A stretch of DNA of 32,795 nucleotides from Nostoc sp. CHAB 5836 (GCF_020829445.1 NZ_JAIVFV010000071.1:1-32795), one strand, 5' to 3'. Counted from the stretch's first letter, positions 15,206 through 23,916 are shown. A program made the numbers and translations. The notes: generated from the sequence alone by a model not told the origin.

Positions 15206-17479
15206 ATGAGCAGTATAGCGATAAATTCATCAGTTGATCTTGCCATTCCCGAATGGTTAAAAAAATGTTTGAAGGAGTCATCGACAAGTTGTAGCGGCGC
15301 AGATGAAGATGACCGAAGGCATAGTGATGCAGTGTTGATTGGTCGAGCATTTGAATTTGCTTACCAACTCCATCAAGGTCAAAACCGCAAATCGGGAGAA
15401 GCATATATTGCTCATCCCATTGCTGTGGCTGACTTGCTCCATGACTTGGGAGGTAGTGCTGCGATGATAGCAGCTGGATTTCTCCACGATGTCGTTGAAG
15501 ATACAGAAGTTACAAGCCAAGAAATAGAAGAACGCTTTGGCCCAGAAGTGCGCCAATTGGTCGAAGGTGTCACCAAGCTTTCTAAAATCAATTTCACTAG
15601 CAAAACCGAAAGTCAAGCCGAAAACTTCCGGCGGATGTTTTTGGCAATGGCGCAAGATATTCGGGTAATTGTGGTGAAATTGGCAGATCGTTTGCATAAT
15701 ATGCGAACTTTACAATATATGTCAGAAGCCAGTCGCCGCCGCAGTGCCCAAGAAACGCGAGATATCTTTGCACCTTTAGCTAATCGCTTGGGGATTTGGC
15801 GGATTAAGTGGGAACTGGAAGATTTGGCTTTTAAATATTTGGAACCGGAAGCTTTTCGCCAAATGCAAGACCTTGTTTCCGAAAAACGGACGGCGCGAGA
15901 AGAGAAATTGGCTAAAGCTACAGATATTTTGCGAGAACGTTTGCAGCAAGCCGGAATCCAGTTTCAGGATATCAGTGGTCGTCCCAAGCACCTTTATGGC
16001 ATTTATCAAAAAATGCACCGCCAGCAAAAGGAATTTCATGAAATTTACGATTTGGCTGCGCTGCGGATTATTGTTCAAACCAATCAGGATTGCTATCGGG
16101 CGTTGGCGGTGGTTCATGATGCTTTTCGGCCAATTCCTGGGAGATTTAAGGACTATATTGGACTGCCAAAGCCTAACCGTTACCAGTCATTGCACACTGG
16201 GGTGATTGGCCTAACTGGTCGTCCTTTAGAGGTGCAAATTCGGACGATAGAAATGCATCATATCGCCGAGTATGGGATTGCTGCCCATTGGAAGTACAAA
16301 GAAACAGGAGGTTCTAGTATTAGCCATTTGACAGGGACAGATGACAAGTTTACTTGGCTGCGGCAACTGCTGGAATGGCAAACTGATCTCAAGGATGCAC
16401 AAGAATATCTTGATAGCGTTAAAGACAATCTATTTGAAGATGATGTCTATGTCTTCACCCCTAAGGGGGATGTTGTCCCTTTAAGTCCTGGTGCTACGAG
16501 TATAGATTTTGCTTATCGTATTCATACCGAAGTGGGAAACCATTGTGCAGGGGCGCGAGTGAATGGGCGAATAGTACCACTGTCAACGCGGCTACAAAAT
16601 GGCGATATTGTAGAGGTTCTGACTCAAAAGAACTGCCATCCGAGTTTGGATTGGTTGAACTTTGTCAGGACTTCGGCGGCAAAATATCGAATAAAACAAT
16701 GGTACAAGCGATCGCGCCGAGAAGAAAATGTCGCCCGTGGACGGGAATTGTTAGAAAAGGAACTTGGTAAAACTGGTTTTGATAGTCTGCTAAAGTCCGA
16801 TGCGATGGGGACTGTCGCCGAAAAGTGTAACTACCACAGCGTGGAAGATTTACTCGCTGGTTTGGGTTACGGTGAAATTACCTTGAACCTAGTGCTAAAT
16901 CGTTGGCGAGAAGTGGCGAAGGGACAACAACCAGTTTCCACTGTGCCGCTATTTATCCCCAAAGAACCAACTACATCAAAAAGTTTGCGAGATCTACCTC
17001 CAACTACTTCACGTTCCACAGATTCGCCAATTGTTGGGGTAGAAGGTTTGGTGTATTATTTAGCTGGGTGTTGTACCCCGATTCCTGGCGAACCAATTAT
17101 TGGTGTAGTGACGCGAGGTAGGGGGATTTCAATTCATCGCCAAGGCTGCCATAATCTGGAGACTGTGGAGTATGAGCGCTTAGTACCAGTTAGATGGAAC
17201 CCAGCCGCCGAAAATAGTGGTCGTCCGCACACGTACCCAGTGGATGTTCAAATTGAAGCCCTTGACCGCGTAGGGGTGCTAAAGGATATTTTGTCACGGT
17301 TGAGTGACCAAGGGATTAATGTCCGCCACGCTCAGGTGAAAACCTCTATTGGTCAACCTGCATTGATAGACTTAGGAATAGATATACGCGATCGCTCTCA
17401 ACTAGAGCAAGTGTTCGTCCAAATTAAGAAAATGAGCGATATCTTGAATATCCGCCGCGTTGGTCAAATTGACGAGTAG
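15206..17479 (+). CDS. rel: Bifunctional (p)ppGpp synthetase/hydrolase Rel
   Basis: The stringent-response enzyme that makes and degrades (p)ppGpp. The 757 residues show the full long-RSH order. First the HD hydrolase (HPIAVADLLHDLGG; catalytic motif His94-Asp95...Glu98-Asp99 in HDVVEDT). Then the synthetase (GRPKHLYGIYQKM, YDLAALRIIV, FKDYIGLPKPNRYQSLHT). Then TGS (VYVFTPKGDVVPLSPGATSIDFAYRIHT), a helical/zinc-finger-like part (LAGCCTPIPGEPIIGVVTRGRGISIHRQGC) and a C-terminal ACT domain (DRVGVLKDILSRLSDQGINV). All key residues are present, so both activities are expected. Start ATG 15206. A terminator-like hairpin lies ~220 bp upstream. Single gene; several minus-strand ORFs overlapping it are reading-frame shadows. 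Confidence 0.96.
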   Translation: MSSIAINSSVDLAIPEWLKKCLKESSTSCSGADEDDRRHSDAVLIGRAFEFAYQLHQGQNRKSGEAYIAHPIAVADLLHDLGGSAAMIAAGFLHDVVEDTEVTSQEIEERFGPEVRQLVEGVTKLSKINFTSKTESQAENFRRMFLAMAQDIRVIVVKLADRLHNMRTLQYMSEASRRRSAQETRDIFAPLANRLGIWRIKWELEDLAFKYLEPEAFRQMQDLVSEKRTAREEKLAKATDILRERLQQAGIQFQDISGRPKHLYGIYQKMHRQQKEFHEIYDLAALRIIVQTNQDCYRALAVVHDAFRPIPGRFKDYIGLPKPNRYQSLHTGVIGLTGRPLEVQIRTIEMHHIAEYGIAAHWKYKETGGSSISHLTGTDDKFTWLRQLLEWQTDLKDAQEYLDSVKDNLFEDDVYVFTPKGDVVPLSPGATSIDFAYRIHTEVGNHCAGARVNGRIVPLSTRLQNGDIVEVLTQKNCHPSLDWLNFVRTSAAKYRIKQWYKRSRREENVARGRELLEKELGKTGFDSLLKSDAMGTVAEKCNYHSVEDLLAGLGYGEITLNLVLNRWREVAKGQQPVSTVPLFIPKEPTTSKSLRDLPPTTSRSTDSPIVGVEGLVYYLAGCCTPIPGEPIIGVVTRGRGISIHRQGCHNLETVEYERLVPVRWNPAAENSGRPHTYPVDVQIEALDRVGVLKDILSRLSDQGINVRHAQVKTSIGQPALIDLGIDIRDRSQLEQVFVQIKKMSDILNIRRVGQIDE

Positions 17480-17500
17480 GTGTCTCAATTGAGGTGGTAA

Positions 17501-17590
17501 AATGGCACTTACTTAAGCTGGATTTAGATCCCCGACTTCTTCAATAAGTCAGAGATCTGGGCAGCAACTTTTGCTTAAGTAAGTGCTATT
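17501..17590. mobile_element. MITE-like repeat with GCACTTACTTAAGC ends
   Basis: A perfect 14-bp inverted repeat (17505-17518 and 17573-17586), extended to 18 bp with one mismatch (AATGGCAC/AATAGCAC). The interior is a decayed version of the palindrome GATCCCCGACTTCTTC. It lies just downstream of the rel stop and may also end that transcript. Confidence 0.65.
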
Positions 17591-17840
17591 CATTTGTCGG
17601 ATGGGTTAATGCAGCATTTGAACTTGGTAATCATAGTTCCTTTGTCATCAAGTTCAAGGCGATCGCTTCAGAAAATAGATTGTGCTTACCTAACCGTTCA
17701 AAGGGACTGGAAGTGCGATCGCAGTCCTCTTCTCTTCCTACACTGCGCGTTGGCGTCAGCCTAAGAAGAGAAGGCGGTAGCCTGCGGCAAGCCGCTTTGC
17801 GTCTACGTTAAAAAATTGACTTTGTAACAGAGTTTTAGCC

Positions 17841-17963
17841 CAATACGGTTCAGTTAAGGCTAAAACTCTGTTATCCAAGTCAATTTTTTAACGAACCGCC
17901 AAGGCGCAGAGGACGCAGAGAGTAGAAAGAGAAGGAAAAAAATTGCTTAACTGAACTGTATTG
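17841..17963. mobile_element. MITE, CAATAC family, nested copy E1
   Basis: A 123-bp element with ends CAATACGGTTCAGTTAAG and CAATACAGTTCAGTTAAG (17 of 18 identical). It is flanked by a perfect 10-bp duplication AGTTTTAGCC (17831-17840 and 17964-17973). It is inserted in the opposite orientation into a related element, which creates a long palindrome (17806-17893, ~35-bp arms, 17-base loop). Confidence 0.85.
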
Positions 17964-17973
17964 AGTTTTAGCC

Positions 17974-18180
17974 CAATACGCTTGGGTTAAGCCCAAAAAA
18001 TAAAAATGTGTAGGTTGGGGAGCCACTGCGCCCTTGCGGTTAAGAGACTTGTTCGCTTTTAGCGTTCCCGCAGGGTAGCACGTGGCGTTTGAGGAACGAA
18101 ACCCAACCTACAACGGGCGTTTGTTGGGTAACACTAGAGTTCAACCCAACCTACAATTATCCACAAAGCCAAGCGTATTG
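17974..18180. mobile_element. MITE, CAATAC family, nested copy E2
   Basis: A 207-bp element with ends CAATACGCTTGGGTT and CAATACGCTTGGCTT. It is flanked by the same 10-bp sequence AGTTTTAGCC on both sides (17964-17973 and 18181-18190). Inside lies the TGTAGGTTGGG...CCCAACCTACA repeat with GAGCCACTGCG and GCACGTGGCGTTTGAGGAAC, shared with the element at 21897-22038. Confidence 0.85.
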
Positions 18181-18207
18181 AGTTTTAGCCTTAACCCAAC
18201 TGTATTG

Positions 18208-18753
18208 CGTGATAAATAGCGTCTCTCCCTAGTACAGACGTGATTTGTCGCGCCTTTTCATCTCAGTTGTGGTGTAAATACCTGAAAAATGCTGAAACTT
18301 AACCTAACTGTTCGGCAATGCTCTGTACGCATCTAAAGATGCATACAGATTTTACTGAATTGTCTTTATATATACAATAATTGCAATTTGTTTAGTCAGA
18401 TTAACGGAGACTTAAAACACTTTTAAATCCCGAAAATAAATGTTTTATCATGGAAAAATTTAGCAATATTCAACCAAATATTACCATAGTTATTTATATC
18501 TACACTAAAAGATTATGAAAGCTGTCTCAAACAACACCTTACACATTTTGGCAACCAAAAACCTTTATACTAGACTAGACTTTGACAAATTTGAGAGTTT
18601 TGTTAATTGCAACACCAAAAACTATTAATTTTTAGATGAAATACTAGCGTATCTTATAGTCTATAGTTTTTAAGGTTTAGTCAAAACTATATCCAGTATC
18701 ATCAAAAAACTGCAAACTTCATGTGGTGCAAAAATCAAGCGGGGAGTGAAAAC
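18208..18753. other. AT-rich intergenic region upstream of the isoprenoid synthase gene
   Basis: No ORF with a ribosome binding site and no repeat family that I recognise. It is strongly AT-rich (18360-18720) and presumably holds the promoter of the next gene; I cannot point to boxes with confidence. Confidence 0.4.
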
Positions 18754-19584
18754 ATGAATTTACGTAGAGATGCATTGCAAATCCTCAAAGAAACTAGCCG
18801 AACTTTTTATATCCCAATTAGTCTTTTACCGCCAGGATTGCAAGAAGCAGTAGCATCAGCATATTTGTGTATGCGTGCCATTGATGAAATTGAAGATCAT
18901 CCCGAATTAGATAACGCTACTAAAGTGAAGCTGTTAAGAACCATTAGCCTGACATTACAGGCGGGGGTTGATGGCTTTGCGATCGATGCTTTTTTTGCAG
19001 GATTTAGTGGGTATGAGAATTCATTGGAAGAAGTCACTATGAGCATTAGAGAATGGTCGCTGCTAGCGCCAGACAGCATTGCACCTCGAATTTGGGATGC
19101 CACTGCTGCAATGGCAGACCGCATGGCTTATTGGGCAGAAAAAAACTGGAAAATTAACACAGAATCTGATTTGGATCGTTATACCTTTGGGGTTGCAGGT
19201 GCAGTGGGACTATTGCTGTCGGACTTATGGACTTGGTACGATGGAACCCAAACTAACCGTACCCAGGCCATTGGGTTTGGTCGAGGCTTACAAGCAGTTA
19301 ATATCCTGCGTAACCATACTGAAGATTTAGGTCGCGGGGTAGACTTCTTCCCACAGGGTTGGAGTGCAGAAAATATGCAAGAGTATGCTAGGCGCAATCT
19401 AGTACTGGCAGAAGCTTACACCAAAGACCTTCCTAACGGCCCAGCCTTAGATTTTTGCCAAATTCCCTTAACCTTAGCTAATGGCACTCTTGATGCCCTT
19501 GCTAATGGTAAAGAGAAACTCAGCCGCAGTGATGTTTTTGCACTTATCGAACAGCTGATTAGTGTGAACATGAAAGCCAGCTAA
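18754..19584 (+). CDS. Squalene/phytoene synthase family protein
   Basis: A head-to-head prenyl transferase of the trans-isoprenyl diphosphate synthase fold, ~276 residues. Both metal-binding aspartate motifs are readable: DEIEDHPE (first DxxxD) and NHTEDLGRGVDFFP (second motif), together with RTFYIPISLLP and YCxxxA-like AYLCMRAIDE. Family members condense two GGPP or FPP molecules to phytoene or squalene; which substrate is used cannot be told from sequence here, and it looks distinct from the main ~310-aa CrtB. I chose the ATG at 18754 because GGGGAG (18741-18746) lies at good spacing; an in-frame ATG at 18721 would add 11 unconserved residues and has no ribosome binding site. It is preceded by a long AT-rich region and followed by an insertion-sequence remnant. 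Confidence 0.85.
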   Translation: MNLRRDALQILKETSRTFYIPISLLPPGLQEAVASAYLCMRAIDEIEDHPELDNATKVKLLRTISLTLQAGVDGFAIDAFFAGFSGYENSLEEVTMSIREWSLLAPDSIAPRIWDATAAMADRMAYWAEKNWKINTESDLDRYTFGVAGAVGLLLSDLWTWYDGTQTNRTQAIGFGRGLQAVNILRNHTEDLGRGVDFFPQGWSAENMQEYARRNLVLAEAYTKDLPNGPALDFCQIPLTLANGTLDALANGKEKLSRSDVFALIEQLISVNMKAS

Positions 19585-19591
19585 TAGTTTC

Positions 19592-19837
19592 CTAAGGACT
19601 AATGGAAAGGACTAATGGAGACGATTTTGACACTCCCCGCGATAAATCGACGGGGATTCTTGGTTCAACGAAACCACTTAACGAAGAAGTCCTTGCGTCA
19701 TCTAGATCAGAGGTGGGATTCTCCACGGCAAGTCCTGTTTTACTTGAAACAATTTGTTCCAAAATTCTGAGTTGTCTAGCCCCTATGAATCTTTTACCTA
19801 CTGCTAGGAGGAAACTAGAACAATGCAGTAGAACCAC
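19592..19837 (-). pseudogene. Probable IS200/IS605 (TnpB-type) 3'-end remnant
   Basis: A short minus-strand frame ends ...EPRIPVDLSRGV, and beside it is the hairpin CCCCGCGATAAATCGACGGGG (about 19635-19655) followed by ATTCTTGGTTCAACG. This hairpin-plus-tail combination resembles the right ends of cyanobacterial IS200/IS605 elements that carry a TnpB-like gene. The transposase core is absent. No start or ribosome binding site is convincing. Identification is from memory of such ends. Confidence 0.45.
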
Positions 19838-19843
19838 ATAGAT

Positions 19844-19887
19844 GAGCCACTGCGTTGCGGAGGTTCCCTCCGTTGTAGCAAGTGGCG
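19844..19887. repeat. GAGCCACTGCG...AGCAAGTGGCG palindromic repeat
   Basis: GCCACTGCGTTGCGGAGG followed by TTCCCTCCGTTGTAGCAAGTGGC is a long imperfect hairpin. The same module appears inside the MITEs at 18.0 and 21.95 kb. Between here and 20264 I see no gene; a related short piece (CTCTCCAAGTAGAGCAAGTGG) lies at about 19980. Confidence 0.6.
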
Positions 19888-20264
19888 TTCAATTATCAAG
19901 GTAAGCGTGCTTTTTCTCTCGACAGCTAGGTTTTTTAAGTGGTTGATTACCTTTCCGGCAAAAACCGCCGCTCCGACTTCTCTCCAAGTAGAGCAAGTGG
20001 CCTCAATTGGCGTTGGACATTAAGAGAGCGTCATTAGGAATTACGGGTTGCTACTTAGTATAAGGTAGCCTAAATCCTGTTTAATAGTTTAAATGTAATA
20101 AATGATCTTGTTTTCACGATCGCTTTACGTAATTTAAGTTAGACTTTAAAAACTCTTCAAAGGATTTCCAGCAAAAATTACCTTGCAAGAGTTGATCAAT
20201 ATCTAAATAATTGAAACAGAACATAACAGTCCCCGTGATTATTCGTGCAGCGAGTTGACAGTGC

Positions 20265-21869
20265 ATGAGCTACTGCTTAAATCCTACCTGTCTCAATCCA
20301 GAAAATTTGGCATATAGCCAAAGGTGTCAGTCTTGTGGCTCGCAACTACTGTTGCGCGATCGCTATCAGGTAATTAAATCATTAGGTCAGGGTGGCTTTG
20401 GAGCAACCTTCTTAGCCTATGATCAAGGCTTACCAGGAGAACCCAGTTGCGTAATCAAGCAATTACGCCCATCAGGAAGCGCCCCACACGTTTTACAGAT
20501 GGCCAGAGAACTCTTTGAGCGAGAAGCCAAAACTTTAGGTAAGATTGGCAATCATCCCCAAGTACCAAGATTATTAGACTATTTTGAAGATCATGGGCAA
20601 TTCTACTTAATTCAAGAATACATCAGTGGTGATACCTTGCAGGAGGAGGTCAAACTTAATGGCATCTTCACCGAAACTGGAGTCAAGCAATTTTTGAGCG
20701 AGATTTTGCCACTGCTGCAATACATTCATGATCAAAAGGTGATTCACCGTGATATCAAGCCAGCCAACTTAATTCGCCGCACTCAAGATGCCAGAATGGT
20801 ACTCATTGACTTTGGTGCCGTCAAAAACCAAATCAGTCAAGGTGCGTTAAGTCAATCGGGACAGACAGCATTAACTGCATATGCCATTGGTACGCCTGGT
20901 TTTGCACCTCCAGAGCAAATGGCTATGCGTCCAGTCTATGCCAGTGATATTTATGCACTGGGAGTGACATGCATTTATTTACTGACTAGCAAAACTCCTA
21001 AAGATTTAGATTACAATCCCAACACTGGTGAGATCATGTGGCAGCAGCTTGTGCAAGTGAGTGACCACTTGAGCAATGTGTTGCGCAAAATGTTAGAGGT
21101 GTCTGTACGTAATCGGTATCACTCAGCCACAGAAGTTCTCAGAGCATTGGAAATAGAACCATACTTAGAGAGTTTAGCAAAGGGTTTACTAATTAAATCT
21201 GATAGTGGAGCTAAAGAGCGAACATACAACAACCCGGAAAATTCTGCTGTTTTATGTAACAACTCTTCTGCTGCTGGTACTAGTTTAGGAGTGGCACAGG
21301 TAGCGGCTGCAATTCGTGCTAGACGAGCCAAGGCTGCCGAAGCGGCTGGATTACACCAGGGTTCTGGGATGGCCAAATCACCGAGTTTAGCTAATAGCAA
21401 CACTAATAATTCACGAGTTCAAAATTCTCAAGTTGAGCGTAAATTAGATACCCAAGCTTTGTTAACCGCCTATCAGAAGGGAAGACGCGATTTTGCCCTA
21501 CACAATTTAAGTTTGCTGAATCTGCAAGGTGCTGACTTATCCCAAACAAATTTCCATTCCGCTAAATTCCAAAAAACCAATCTCCAAGGGGCTAATCTCC
21601 ACAATAGTGACTTTGGTAGAGCCAGTCTCAGTTGGGCAAATCTTAAGGATGCTAATTTGAGCAAAACATATTTTAACCATGCTGATTTAGAAGGGGCAGA
21701 CCTGCGAGGCGCAGATCTCAGCAATGCTTATCTCAACAATGCTAATCTTCGAGGAGCTAATCTGTGTGGTGCTAATCTCACCAGTGCCAAAATTTCTGAT
21801 GAGCAGCTAGCACTAGCAAAAACAAATTGGATGACTGTGCGTCCTAATGGTAAACGAGGCTTGTTGTGA
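20265..21869 (+). CDS. Zinc-ribbon Ser/Thr protein kinase with pentapeptide repeats (SpkB-like)
   Basis: The 534 residues have three parts. First, an N-terminal four-cysteine zinc ribbon (Cys4, 9, 21, 24). Second, a Hanks-type kinase domain (~residues 33-305): glycine loop GQGGFGATF (41-49), VIK with Lys65, HRDIKPANL (161-169), DFGAV (182-186), GTPGFAPPEQ activation segment end and DIYALGVTCIYLLT. Third, after an Ala/Ser-rich linker, a pentapeptide-repeat right-handed helix (~415-515; A-D/N-L-x-x runs). Synechocystis SpkB has the same cysteine/kinase/pentapeptide layout, but Nostoc genomes have several paralogs, so I give no symbol. Start ATG 20265. A phosphopeptide-binding FHA protein follows on the same strand about 600 bp downstream, a sensible but unproven partner. 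No membrane segment is seen, so it is cytoplasmic. Confidence 0.92.
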   Translation: MSYCLNPTCLNPENLAYSQRCQSCGSQLLLRDRYQVIKSLGQGGFGATFLAYDQGLPGEPSCVIKQLRPSGSAPHVLQMARELFEREAKTLGKIGNHPQVPRLLDYFEDHGQFYLIQEYISGDTLQEEVKLNGIFTETGVKQFLSEILPLLQYIHDQKVIHRDIKPANLIRRTQDARMVLIDFGAVKNQISQGALSQSGQTALTAYAIGTPGFAPPEQMAMRPVYASDIYALGVTCIYLLTSKTPKDLDYNPNTGEIMWQQLVQVSDHLSNVLRKMLEVSVRNRYHSATEVLRALEIEPYLESLAKGLLIKSDSGAKERTYNNPENSAVLCNNSSAAGTSLGVAQVAAAIRARRAKAAEAAGLHQGSGMAKSPSLANSNTNNSRVQNSQVERKLDTQALLTAYQKGRRDFALHNLSLLNLQGADLSQTNFHSAKFQKTNLQGANLHNSDFGRASLSWANLKDANLSKTYFNHADLEGADLRGADLSNAYLNNANLRGANLCGANLTSAKISDEQLALAKTNWMTVRPNGKRGLL

Positions 21870-21896
21870 TTTCAAAGTTTTAATGGTTCCCCGACT

Positions 21897-22038
21897 CAAT
21901 ACTGCGTAGGTTTTTAATATTTGTAGGTTGGGTTTCGTTCCTCAAACGCCACGTGCTTCAAGTCGGGGAACCCGCCCAACGCAGTGGCTCCCCAACCTAC
22001 AAATTTTTTATTTTTTTGCCAAAACCTACGCAGTATTG
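21897..22038. mobile_element. MITE with CAATACTGCGTAGGTTTT ends
   Basis: A perfect 18-bp terminal inverted repeat (CAATACTGCGTAGGTTTT) bounds 142 bp. Nested inside is the TTTGTAGGTTGGG...CCAACCTACAAA palindromic module also present in E2 (17974-18180), here in the opposite orientation. No target duplication is evident. The element lies just after the kinase stop. Confidence 0.8.
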
Positions 22039-22463
22039 CATAAGAGCCTTATAAAGTAACGCGATGTGCAACTTACTCTTAAAACCCCACTTCCATTCCT
22101 CTTCCCGAAACGGGGAATGGATAGCCTTCGCTCTCAAAAATATTAGAAAATATCCAGTGATTTCCCAAAGTATCCAGATAATTGCTTTTTTTAATAAAAT
22201 CTTTATAATCTCTATATGTTAAAAATAAGAAATGATTATTTACAATAAACAATAAAGCATCGTAATTTTTTTTAAAATATATTTCCATGCTTTTTGTGGC
22301 TAAAAACAACAGGGAATCTCGGATATAAAAGTTGTAGAAGATAACGCTCTTAAGCCACTCCAATTTTCAGATGGTAGCGGAAAGCGAAAAATCAATTATC
22401 CCTGATTGTTGGCTGAAGTAGAATATTCACAACCGAAATCAGGTAGTACAAGGTTTACCTATA
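22039..22463. other. Intergenic region between kinase and FHA genes
   Basis: AT-rich. A 94-codon minus-strand frame (22079-22363) is open but has no ribosome binding site or recognisable domain, so I do not call it a gene. The promoter of the FHA gene should lie near the 3' end. Confidence 0.35.
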
Positions 22464-23198
22464 ATGACTGACTTTGCACAAACGGAAGTACAACGGCGAT
22501 TAACTTTATATCAGGTATTCCTTAAGCTGTATGAACACCACAGCAGCCTTCTAGATGAAATTCTTCAGCTAGAAAACCTATCTCAACCGTCGTTACTGAG
22601 AGCGAAGATTTATTACGTACACGCTGTAGTGGAAAATGCTGCTGTTTATTTGATGACTAACTTGTGCGACAATCAGACTCAAAGTTTACGACAGCAACAG
22701 AGGATCTGGACGATCGGTCGGAATCGCAGCAGTGGTATTTGCATTCCTGATAGCCATCTGTCTCGTCGCCACGCTGCTATTCAACATCTTGACAATCAGG
22801 GTTTTTACTTAATTGATTTCAACAGTAGCAATGGCTCCTTTGTGAATGGCGATCGCGCTGTTGAGCCGATCAAACTCAAAGATGGCGATCGCATCCGTCT
22901 AGGCAATATAACTTTTGATTTTTTTGTAAATTATACGTGCCGTCTTTTGCCAAATGTAGCAATGGATTTATTGATGCAGCTGGTGCATCCAAAGAACGAT
23001 CATCGAGTAGAAATACTTACCTATTCTCCTGATAGACAAAAAACTCTAACTGAAAACCCAGATTCTCATTTCGGGACTTTCAAAGAATCCGGGCTAGTTG
23101 AGAAGTCGGAAAATTGTTATGACAACTTCAATTTAGAACAAAAATCAGAAATTTTAGACCGCTTTTTTAGCAGAGAAATACCGTCTAATTCTAGCTAA
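22464..23198 (+). CDS. FHA-domain protein
   Basis: A 244-residue soluble protein. Residues ~1-75 are helical (RRLTLYQVFLKLYEHHSSLLDEILQLE). The FHA phosphothreonine-binding domain spans ~80-155 with every signature: WTIGRNRSSGICIPDSHLSRRHAAIQ, then LIDFNSSNGSFVNGDRAVEPIKLKDGDRIRLGNITFDF. The C-terminal ~85 residues are variable and polar. Binding a phosphorylated partner is expected; the upstream Ser/Thr kinase gene is the obvious candidate by position. Start ATG 22464, without a strong Shine-Dalgarno. It is followed by the ~2.5-kb non-coding stretch. Confidence 0.92.
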   Translation: MTDFAQTEVQRRLTLYQVFLKLYEHHSSLLDEILQLENLSQPSLLRAKIYYVHAVVENAAVYLMTNLCDNQTQSLRQQQRIWTIGRNRSSGICIPDSHLSRRHAAIQHLDNQGFYLIDFNSSNGSFVNGDRAVEPIKLKDGDRIRLGNITFDFFVNYTCRLLPNVAMDLLMQLVHPKNDHRVEILTYSPDRQKTLTENPDSHFGTFKESGLVEKSENCYDNFNLEQKSEILDRFFSREIPSNSS

Positions 23199-23267
23199 GA
23201 AATTGCAATTTTTTTTATAGCAGTCCGATTTGATTTCTGAATCACTCGTAGAGATAGGGAACTCTTA

Positions 23268-23346
23268 GAGGATGTTTGAAAAGTCGCAAAGTATAGTAGG
23301 GTTTGGGAGGCTTTGGTGTGACGAAAAATACTTTTAAAACATCCTC
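23268..23346. mobile_element. MITE, GAGGATGTTT family, copy 2
   Basis: A 79-bp element with ends GAGGATGTTTGAAAAGT and GAGGATGTTTTAAAAGT and a perfect TTA duplication (23265-23267, 23347-23349). It is the shortest copy in the window. Confidence 0.85.
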
Positions 23347-23536
23347 TTAGGCTATGCAACTTAAACCCCAAACTTGATTAAAAGTCAAAATATAGAAAAA
23401 AAATTAAGAATTTGATTAAATATCATAGCAATCATTTTGCAGTGGCATCTCTAGCTCACAATAAAAAGAAAGCGATTCAGGGATTCAGTGAGCAGGTTAT
23501 GCTCTATTCTGTCAACAGGAGGATACTCAAAGTCTA
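23347..23536. other. Intergenic, no recognisable content
   Basis: AT-rich sequence between two MITEs, with no ORF, repeat family or hairpin that I can support. Confidence 0.4.
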
Positions 23537-23689
23537 CTATAGGACTCATATTTGATTTTTGAAAATATACGTAGGGTGTGTTAGCGCAGAAAGTATGGCA
23601 CCATTCTTAAGGGTTTGGTGCGTTAGCGCAGAAAGTACGGCACCCTACAAATACTAATTTTGTTCAAAAATCAAACCGGATTCCTATAG
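23537..23689. mobile_element. MITE-like repeat with CTATAGGA ends
   Basis: Inverted ends CTATAGGACTC...TTTGATTTTTGAA and CTATAGGAATC...TTTGATTTTTGAA. Inside, GTTAGCGCAGAAAGTA-Y-GGCACC occurs twice as a direct repeat, bounded by GTAGGGTG/CACCCTAC. Confidence 0.7.
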
Positions 23690-23753
23690 TACTAGCAACA
23701 AGAGTAGTGGGGCATTCGAGTTATATATCAGGAAATGCGAGGGTGATGTCTAA

Positions 23754-23916
23754 GAGGTTGTTTGAAAAGTTTTTCACTGTGACTTTAGGCACTTTTCGAT
23801 CCCCCCTAGCCCCCCTTTTTAAGGGGGGAACCGAAATCAAAGTCCCCCTTAAAAAGGGGGATTTAGGGGGATCTAAAACCTTCTGTTACCGACAAGAGGA
23901 CTTTTAAAACATCCTC
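23754..23916. mobile_element. MITE, GAGGATGTTT family, copy 3
   Basis: A 163-bp element with ends GAGGTTGTTTGAAAAGT and GAGGATGTTTTAAAAGT and a perfect TAA duplication (23751-23753, 23917-23919). The interior carries the common hairpin of C-runs and G-runs (TCCCCCTTAAAAAGGGGGA with flanking GATCCCCCCTAG) at about 23800-23872. Confidence 0.85.

Larger units (their letters stand above)
17720..18207. mobile_element. Older CAATAC-family MITE (E0) that hosts two insertions
   Basis: Right end TTAACCCAACTGTATTG at 18191-18207. Its interior (GTAGCCTGCGGCAAGCCGC, GCGTCTACGTTAAAAAATTG, AACAGAGTTTTAGCC up to 17840) matches the solo copy at 11436-11593. The sequence is split at AGTTTTAGCC by two further elements. 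The left terminus is not recognisable, so the left bound is approximate. Confidence 0.55.

Noticed and set aside
15204..17121. Several ORFs antisense to or out of frame in rel
   Set aside because: All lie within the strongly conserved Rel coding sequence and show no independent features.
21119..21724. Minus-strand ORFs under the kinase gene
   Set aside because: The Ala/Leu/Ser-rich and Lys/Leu-rich repeats are the antisense reading of the linker and pentapeptide repeats.
22079..22363. 94-codon minus-strand ORF
   Set aside because: AT-rich frame with no ribosome binding site, no domain and aromatic-rich composition typical of chance frames; its end also overlaps repeat-like sequence. Not called as a gene.
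23707..23907. 66-codon plus-strand ORF
   Set aside because: It spans the third GAGGATGTTT MITE and its C/G-run hairpin; an artefact of repeat sequence.
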